Of a stretch of 18,531 nt of DNA, positions 14,728-18,531 are shown one piece after another. The position numbers and the translations under genes are program-made. Source of the stretch: JBDRGC01 sp043818215 (GTDB lineage: Bacteria; Chloroflexota; Anaerolineae; Anaerolineales; UBA11858); contig JBDRGC010000377.1 in assembly GCA_043818215.1 (NCBI GenBank), positions 1-18,531 on the forward strand, written 5' to 3'. The first letter of the stretch is position 1, and each line of letters opens with the position of its first letter. The notes beneath the pieces are model-generated. The model had not been told where the DNA came from. It saw only the letters and a list, made by a program, of their open reading frames with translations, and did not search any database.

Positions 14728-14921
14728 ATGAGTAATGACCTGTTTGACCTGATCAAAAAGCAGCGCAGCCTCAGGAACAGAGCCTGAGCACGCAGCCTGA
14801 CCAGATAATCGCCGAGGGATTATCTTTCAGCGGCCTATTGCACGAGCTTGCCCAAAATGGCGCCCTCACCAAAGGGGGCTGGGAGAATCTTTATCACATT
14901 GCAGAACAACACTCATCATAG
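14728..14921 (+). pseudogene. Possible frameshifted small ORF, unknown
   Basis: Starting from an ATG at 14728 the frame reads MSNDLFDLIKKQRS and soon hits a stop. A second frame then reads protein-like sequence, DQIIAEGLSFSGLLHELAQN then GALTKGGWENLYHIAEQHSS, to a stop at 14919-14921. The join lies in a segment bounded by two copies of CGCAGCCT (14764-14771 and 14791-14798), which suggests a repeat insertion or duplication. Simply removing the 27-bp spacer does not restore the frame, so the history is more complex. It overlaps the end of the aconitase X small-subunit gene on the other strand by 28 bases. Confidence that it was a gene is low. Confidence 0.25.
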
Positions 14922-15304
14922 ACGTGTACTTCGCCTTTTCCCCCATCCACCATCACCCTGTCCCCACTCCCAATCTTCCCAATTTCCACCCGATCCACAC
15001 ACGGAATCTCGGCGATGATGCAGTCCACCGCCGTGATGGTCTCACACTCGGTGTTGACGATGGCAGCCGGGGCCAGACCGTTGTGTTTCAGCCGGTACAG
15101 GGTGTACGAGCCTACCGTCGAACCTTTGCCTGCTGGGAAGACCAGCACCTTCCCGGCAATGCACTGACCCTCCAACTCGTGGCCGCGCTCCACCACCACA
15201 CCCGTCTCCGGGTCCACCCCACCGAAGAACGAAATCCCCTGCGAAGTCACCATCGCCTCGCCCTCGGCCACCCCCGCATAAATCGTCCGACCCTTTGAAA
15301 TCAT
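14894..15304 (-). CDS. Aconitase X small (swivel) subunit; putative mevalonate 5-phosphate dehydratase small subunit
   Basis: This 136-residue protein of the DUF126/aconitase X swivel family partners with the large subunit encoded just upstream. Family signatures are GISFFGGVDPETG (residues 23-35), GKVLVFPAGKGSTVGSYTLY (51-70, with the conserved Ser62), and the later AIVNTECETI and AEIPCVDRV. In archaea the separate small and large subunits together dehydrate mevalonate 5-phosphate; in some bacteria fused or related forms act on hydroxyprolines. The ATG at 15304 is preferred to a TTG at 15328 because GGAG precedes it by seven bases and the TTG lies inside a heptamer repeat. It is separated from the large-subunit gene by 204 bases of tandem repeats. 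Confidence 0.88.
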   Translation of the reverse strand: MISKGRTIYAGVAEGEAMVTSQGISFFGGVDPETGVVVERGHELEGQCIAGKVLVFPAGKGSTVGSYTLYRLKHNGLAPAAIVNTECETITAVDCIIAEIPCVDRVEIGKIGSGDRVMVDGGKGEVHVYDECCSAM

Positions 15305-15322
15305 CCTCACGCTCCGCGGAGA

Positions 15323-15364
15323 ATTCAAGATTCAAGATGCAAGATGCAAGATGCAAGATTGAAG
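15323..15364. repeat. Heptamer array (ATTCAAG/ATGCAAG, six units)
   Basis: Two units of ATTCAAG, three of ATGCAAG and one ATTGAAG follow each other with a 7-bp period. The array abuts the 5' end of the aconitase X small-subunit gene and generates a false upstream TTG start for it. Confidence 0.92.
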
Positions 15365-15388
15365 ACCAAAGTTCATACTTCAATCATT

Positions 15389-15486
15389 AATCTCCAATCT
15401 CCAATCTCCAATCTCCAATCTCCAATCTCCAGTCTCCAATCTCCAATCTCCAATCTCCAATCTCCAATTCCCAATCTCCAATCTCC
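15389..15486. repeat. Heptamer array (AATCTCC, 14 units)
   Basis: Fourteen tandem units of AATCTCC run through this stretch with only two variants (AGTCTCC at 15431 and AATTCCC at 15466). It lies between the two aconitase X subunit genes, 22 bases beyond the large-subunit stop. On the transcribed strand the unit reads GGAGATT, so the mRNA would contain a run of Shine-Dalgarno-like GGAG motifs. Confidence 0.95.
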
Positions 15487-15508
15487 ATTCTCTGTCAGGT
15501 GCTATTTA

Positions 15509-16708
15509 CTACTTCAACGCCTCTGCCACCACCTCATCGAACGGCAGCAGCACCGTCTTGAACTTATTCTTGGCGTACGCATAATAGCAGGCCTTGGCGC
15601 TGTCGGTTGCCATTGCCGTAAAGCGTCCCTCGATGGGTGCCACCACGCAGCAGGTATCCGCCGCAAACCTGGCCCCCGCCGCTTCGATCACCGCTGTGTA
15701 GCCCATCATGTCGGCAATCTGCCTGGTTGGGCGGGCGGTGGTGATCCAAAACTCCTTCGTCACCCGCTTCCCGGCTAGCAGCTCCGCAACGCGGGCAATC
15801 TCTTTGATGGATAAATGCGGGCATCCCAGGCTGACGAAATCAATTTCTTGAGATGACGCATCCTGCATGGATTCGTGCGCCTGGCGGATATCCTCCTCCG
15901 AAATGTGAATCTCATCCTTGGGTGGATACACGTGTGCAGCCTCAGGCGTGATCCCGTCTATATGAAAGAGTGCCACCCCGCCATAAGTCGCTACGCTGGC
16001 ACAGAACGATTTCAGATTCTCCACCGAAGCATTTTCAATCCCCAGAATGAAAGGCACCCCTGCCCCCCCGCCCCCCTGCACCCTCTCCCCAATAACTTTG
16101 CCCAGCGCCCCAAACTCGTCATTTTCTCTCAGCCGCCCCTCGACTGTGATGGTTACAGTGGGCTGGCGATTTTCGTCGAAGTGATAGCCGTACCCAGGGG
16201 TCAGGCCGGTCAGCGAAGCCGCCAGCGCGCTAGGGCCGCCCTCCCGGTTTGTGCAAGCCCCGATGACCGAGTTGGCATAACACACCGCGCTCGACTCGGC
16301 CCAGGCAATATGCTCGCCAAAGTGGGGCAGGTTGCCGATCAAGTAGGGGGTGCAAGATGCCGTGGTGATGATATTCATGCTGGCGAAAGCCTCCAACACG
16401 CGCATTTGCTTCTCGGCGAACTCGGGGCTGATGCCCAACGCCTGCCAATTTTCGATATCCATTCCGGCGGGATTGAGGGTGGTCAGCACGCGAGCGCGGC
16501 CCCCGCCGCTCGCCATCTCGGATAAAAAACTCAATCCGGCCTCCCCCAGATTATCGTAACTGACCCCGGCAACCTGCACAGAGGTCACAGGAATCAGCCG
16601 CGCCGCCCCGTAGATTTCTCCCAGCGCCGCCAGGATTTGCATAGCCTTTTGAGTAGCGCGTCCTTGCTCCCCATCCAGCATGGCTTGTTCTGCTTTGGTT
16701 AGTTGCAT
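15509..16708 (-). CDS. Aconitase X large (catalytic) subunit; putative mevalonate 5-phosphate dehydratase large subunit
   Basis: This 399-residue iron-sulfur protein of the DUF521/aconitase X family is expected to dehydrate a hydroxy acid together with the small subunit. Visible motifs are LTKAEQAMLDGEQG (3-16), TASCTPYLIGNLP (116-128, Cys119), VIGACTNREGGPSALAASL (Cys152), GLTPGYGYHFDENR, VSLGCPHLS (Cys296) and AADTCCVVAP (Cys353/354). The cysteines are candidate cluster ligands. The ATG at 16708 follows GGAG at eight bases. The open frame extends 46 codons further upstream, but that part is translated from a dispersed palindrome and should not be annotated as protein. Pairing with a UbiD decarboxylase favours mevalonate 5-phosphate as substrate over hydroxyproline, by inference. 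Confidence 0.9.
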   Translation of the reverse strand: MQLTKAEQAMLDGEQGRATQKAMQILAALGEIYGAARLIPVTSVQVAGVSYDNLGEAGLSFLSEMASGGGRARVLTTLNPAGMDIENWQALGISPEFAEKQMRVLEAFASMNIITTASCTPYLIGNLPHFGEHIAWAESSAVCYANSVIGACTNREGGPSALAASLTGLTPGYGYHFDENRQPTVTITVEGRLRENDEFGALGKVIGERVQGGGGAGVPFILGIENASVENLKSFCASVATYGGVALFHIDGITPEAAHVYPPKDEIHISEEDIRQAHESMQDASSQEIDFVSLGCPHLSIKEIARVAELLAGKRVTKEFWITTARPTRQIADMMGYTAVIEAAGARFAADTCCVVAPIEGRFTAMATDSAKACYYAYAKNKFKTVLLPFDEVVAEALK

Positions 16709-16739
16709 AGCGCAGTCTCCAGCCGCAACCAAAAAAATT

Positions 16740-16809
16740 ACCGCGGAGCACGCAGAGTTCGCTGAGAAAAAAAAAGTAAAAACTCTGCGCTCTCCGCGTT
16801 CTCTGCGGT
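16740..16809. repeat. Dispersed palindrome (ACCGCGGAG...CTCTGCGGT)
   Basis: Imperfect arms at 16740-16767 and 16782-16809 (ACCGCGGAGCACGCAGAG against CTCTCCGCGTTCTCTGCGGT) flank a short A-rich loop. This type of CGCAGAG/CTCTGCG palindrome is widespread in environmental bacterial genomes. It fills most of the 144-base gap between the UbiD stop and the aconitase X large-subunit start and gives a false Arg/Glu-rich upstream extension of the latter. Confidence 0.85.
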
Positions 16810-16852
16810 GAAAGATTTGCACGCATGACGCCAGGGTGCGTGTCATTGCGTT

Positions 16853-18214
16853 TTATGCTTGAACGAATCGTTTATTATCCACATTGGGGTACGGAACCTT
16901 TTCATAACCGCGCCGCGCTTTGCCCACAGGAGCAGTCAAATCGAAGCCGATCTTGGTGGTCAGTTTGGTACCGGGTTCAGCGCTGGGGTCCAGACTGGAG
17001 CCGGGTTCGCGGGCCAGCACTATCATGTCGCGGTCGCCCTGGAAACGGGTTGCCATAGCCCACTCGACCTCCAGCGGGTTGTAAATGTCGATGTCACTAT
17101 CCACCACGAAAACGTGTTTGCAGGAGCGGTGTCCGGCGAACGCGGCGTGGATGGCCTTCGCCCCGTCGTCGGCGGACTGCTTGTCAATTTGCACGATGGC
17201 GTGCAGCCACGAACTGCCGCCCGGGTTGATATTCACATCCAGGCAGCGCACGACTTCATTCACCTTGCGGAAGATGGTCGGCTCGCGGGGCATACCCATG
17301 AGCAGCTTGTGTTCCAATGCGCCGGGCAGCAGGGCCTGCCAGATGGCGTCTTTGCGGTGGGTGATGGCTTTGACGACGAATACTGGCTCGCTTCGAATCA
17401 CATCTTGGGTCTCGGTCAGGTCGACGAAGGGGCCTTCGGCGTGGCGTCGGTCGCGGTAGACCGTGCCCTCGATGACGAACTCGGCCTGCGCGGGGATGAG
17501 CAAATCCACGCTGTGGGCGCGTACCACTTGCAGGGGTTCCAGCGCGTTGGCGATGGACAGCTCATCCACGCCGATGTCCACCGAGGTAGCCGCCGCGGCC
17601 AGCACATTGGGTGGGTTGCCGATGCAGATGGCTACATCTACCTGACCCAGGACTTGCAGGAATGCGTCGAAGTGGCGGCCTCTCACCACTCGCACAGCCA
17701 TCTCGGTGGGCGAGAGAATCATGCCGCGGTGGAAATCCATATTTTGACCGTGGACTGGGTGTTTAGCGATAAAAACCCCCGAGGTGATATAGTCCCCGCC
17801 GTCCCCCGCGAAATGCCGCAGGATGGGGAGTTTTGTGAGATCAGGTTCCGGGCAGATGACTTCCTGACATGGAGCGATCTCGCCTCCCGCACCCGCACCC
17901 TCCTCCCCCTCACGCAGCACACCCGTTAATGTGCGGTGTGAAGGGGTTGGGGGTGTGGGCGATTCGATGGCCCGCGTCAGGGTGGGGATAATTTCCGAAA
18001 CCGAAATCCCAAAATAATCGGCAAAATCCCCTTTGGTGCAGCAGATGTTCCCGGCCACCCGGAAGTCGGATTCCAGCACATTTTCGAACAGCACGGGCTG
18101 CGGTTCAAGATGCTTCATCAGCGCGGCAATCTCGTGGGTTTTGGAGATAGGTGCGGTTATTTTGATAAGTTTGCCATCGCGTTCGAGTTTTTGGATATAA
18201 CGTCTAAAGCTCAT
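16853..18214 (-). CDS. UbiD-family decarboxylase; putative anhydromevalonate phosphate decarboxylase
   Basis: This 453-residue cytoplasmic enzyme belongs to the UbiD family, which uses prenylated FMN made by UbiX. Family features are SFRRYIQKLERDGKLIKIT, the middle segment TSGVFIAKHP...NMDFHRGMIL, CIGNPPNVLAAAA (197-209), EFVIEGTVYRDRRHAEGPFV (245-264, with the conserved acidic residues) and GGSSWLHAIVQIDK. It ends KVPYPNVDNKRFVQA. The ATG at 18214 follows AGGAG; longer open-frame starts are not supported. Together with aconitase X it matches the archaeal route from mevalonate 5-phosphate via trans-anhydromevalonate 5-phosphate to isopentenyl phosphate. A Pro/Gly-rich stretch at about 85-112 is encoded by a palindrome. 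The gene start overlaps the end of an upstream truncated ORF by 11 bases. The substrate is inferred. Confidence 0.88.
   Translation of the reverse strand: MSFRRYIQKLERDGKLIKITAPISKTHEIAALMKHLEPQPVLFENVLESDFRVAGNICCTKGDFADYFGISVSEIIPTLTRAIESPTPPTPSHRTLTGVLREGEEGAGAGGEIAPCQEVICPEPDLTKLPILRHFAGDGGDYITSGVFIAKHPVHGQNMDFHRGMILSPTEMAVRVVRGRHFDAFLQVLGQVDVAICIGNPPNVLAAAATSVDIGVDELSIANALEPLQVVRAHSVDLLIPAQAEFVIEGTVYRDRRHAEGPFVDLTETQDVIRSEPVFVVKAITHRKDAIWQALLPGALEHKLLMGMPREPTIFRKVNEVVRCLDVNINPGGSSWLHAIVQIDKQSADDGAKAIHAAFAGHRSCKHVFVVDSDIDIYNPLEVEWAMATRFQGDRDMIVLAREPGSSLDPSAEPGTKLTTKIGFDLTAPVGKARRGYEKVPYPNVDNKRFVQA
17892..17959. repeat. Palindrome inside the UbiD coding sequence
   Basis: The 29-base arms at 17892-17920 and 17931-17959 are complementary at 22 positions around a 10-base loop. 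Composition (CCCCCTCAC against GTGTGAAGGGG) resembles the intergenic palindromes at 3204-3270 and 10483-10563. It encodes the low-complexity UbiD segment around residues 86-108 (SPTPPTPSHRTLTGVLREGE and so on) without breaking the frame. Confidence 0.65.
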
Positions 18215-18392
18215 GTGCGGGAATCTCCTGGGCGGCTTTTTCCAGCAACTCGAAACCTTGCTGGATGAGTAAATCCAGGTAGGCTGGGTCGGCTGCATTG
18301 CCGCGCGCCAGGGCCTTATCCAGCGAGGCGCGTATCCCGCTGGCGCGGTGCGCCCAAACCGAATCGGCGGAGAGACGTTCCAGCCGCTGCAC
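18204..18392 (-). pseudogene. Truncated small ORF coupled to UbiD
   Basis: The 62-codon frame contains LSADSVWAHRASGIRASLDK and PAYLDLLIQQGFELLEKAAQ, a helical soluble protein of no family I can name with confidence. Its stop overlaps the UbiD start by 11 bases, so it was probably a UbiD-associated partner in the same operon. The open frame begins with a GTG only two bases from the apparent end of an IS630-type element, has no ribosome-binding site, and reaches a stop inside the element. It is therefore likely to have lost its N-terminus to the insertion. Some UbiD-like decarboxylases have a small accessory subunit, which would fit, but this is inference. Confidence 0.6.
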
Positions 18393-18531
18393 TAGATGAC
18401 AATTTCAAAAGTTTATAGGGTAAAGCTAAGTTAGTGAAAAGCTACACAGAGCATCAAGGCGGTTCTTCAGGTCAGTTGCAGTAAATTTCCAACGAAAAGG
18501 CTTGGCGGTTTCCTGGTAATAATCTTGAAAA
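18393..18531 (-). mobile_element. IS630-family insertion sequence, transposase 3' end (partial)
   Basis: The minus strand from the window edge to 18426 encodes the last 34 residues of a transposase, FQDYYQETAKPFRWKFTATD then LKNRLDALCSFSLT and a stop. The KPFRWKFT...DL pattern is the characteristic C-terminus of IS630-family DDE transposases. Between the stop and the upstream ORF lie about 33 bases that probably include the terminal inverted repeat, and a TA at 18393-18394 fits the TA target preference of the family. The rest of the element is beyond the right edge, so intactness cannot be judged. Confidence 0.72.

Noticed and set aside
16709..16846. Upstream extension of the aconitase X large subunit
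   Set aside because: The 46 extra codons are translated from a dispersed palindrome; a ribosome-binding site supports the ATG at 16708.
16859..17929. 356-codon open frame on the plus strand opposite UbiD
   Set aside because: It is the antisense shadow of a well-supported UbiD gene, with no start signal or recognisable domain.
18215..18298. Upstream extension of UbiD beyond the ATG at 18214
   Set aside because: The extra residues overlap the better-supported upstream ORF, and AGGAG precedes the internal ATG that begins the conserved SFRRYIQKL.

Overview
The window looks like a chromosomal segment of a bacterium of the phylum Chloroflexota, probably class Anaerolineae. This is inferred from gene content and style, not from a marker gene. 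The clues are moderate GC content, a lipoprotein with the Thr/Ala/Gln-rich linker common in that group, an archaeal-like aconitase X plus UbiD cluster, and gaps filled with palindromic and short tandem repeats. No rRNA, tRNA or CRISPR array was seen.

Left part (1-6512): the 5' part of a site-2 (RseP-like) membrane protease on the minus strand, then a 160-bp heptanucleotide tandem array. A divergent, AT-richer EamA/DMT transporter follows, with 25 histidines in its C-terminal tail. Next come galE, a full-length Lon protease, and a single-domain response regulator whose GTG start overlaps the lon stop.

Middle part (6513-11626): a HigB/HigA-type toxin-antitoxin pair driven by a near-consensus promoter and translationally coupled by ATGA overlap to a third, unassigned small gene. 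A 166-bp nested palindrome follows. Then come a PHP phosphoesterase fused to an AlbA_2 (Schlafen-like) domain overlapping a MogA/MoaB molybdopterin gene, signal peptidase I, and a 70-residue two-helix membrane protein with its own promoter and a tandem 14-bp upstream repeat.

Right part (11627-18531): a cluster of palindromic repeats, an acyl-CoA dehydrogenase (minus), and a secreted, very acidic lipoprotein (plus). Then a minus-strand cluster reads UbiD-family decarboxylase, aconitase X large subunit, aconitase X small (swivel) subunit. These three protein types together are the enzymes that turn mevalonate 5-phosphate into isopentenyl phosphate in the archaeal modified mevalonate pathway, so this may be a bacterial example. 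The cluster is heavily invaded by repeats: a palindrome inside the UbiD reading frame, another between UbiD and aconitase X, and two heptamer arrays between the aconitase X subunits. Just upstream, an IS630-family element has cut off the front of a small gene coupled to UbiD.

The most notable points are the putative mevalonate-phosphate dehydratase/decarboxylase operon, the recurrence of exactly 7-bp tandem arrays at unrelated loci, the coupled three-gene toxin-antitoxin operon, and the PHP-AlbA_2 fusion.
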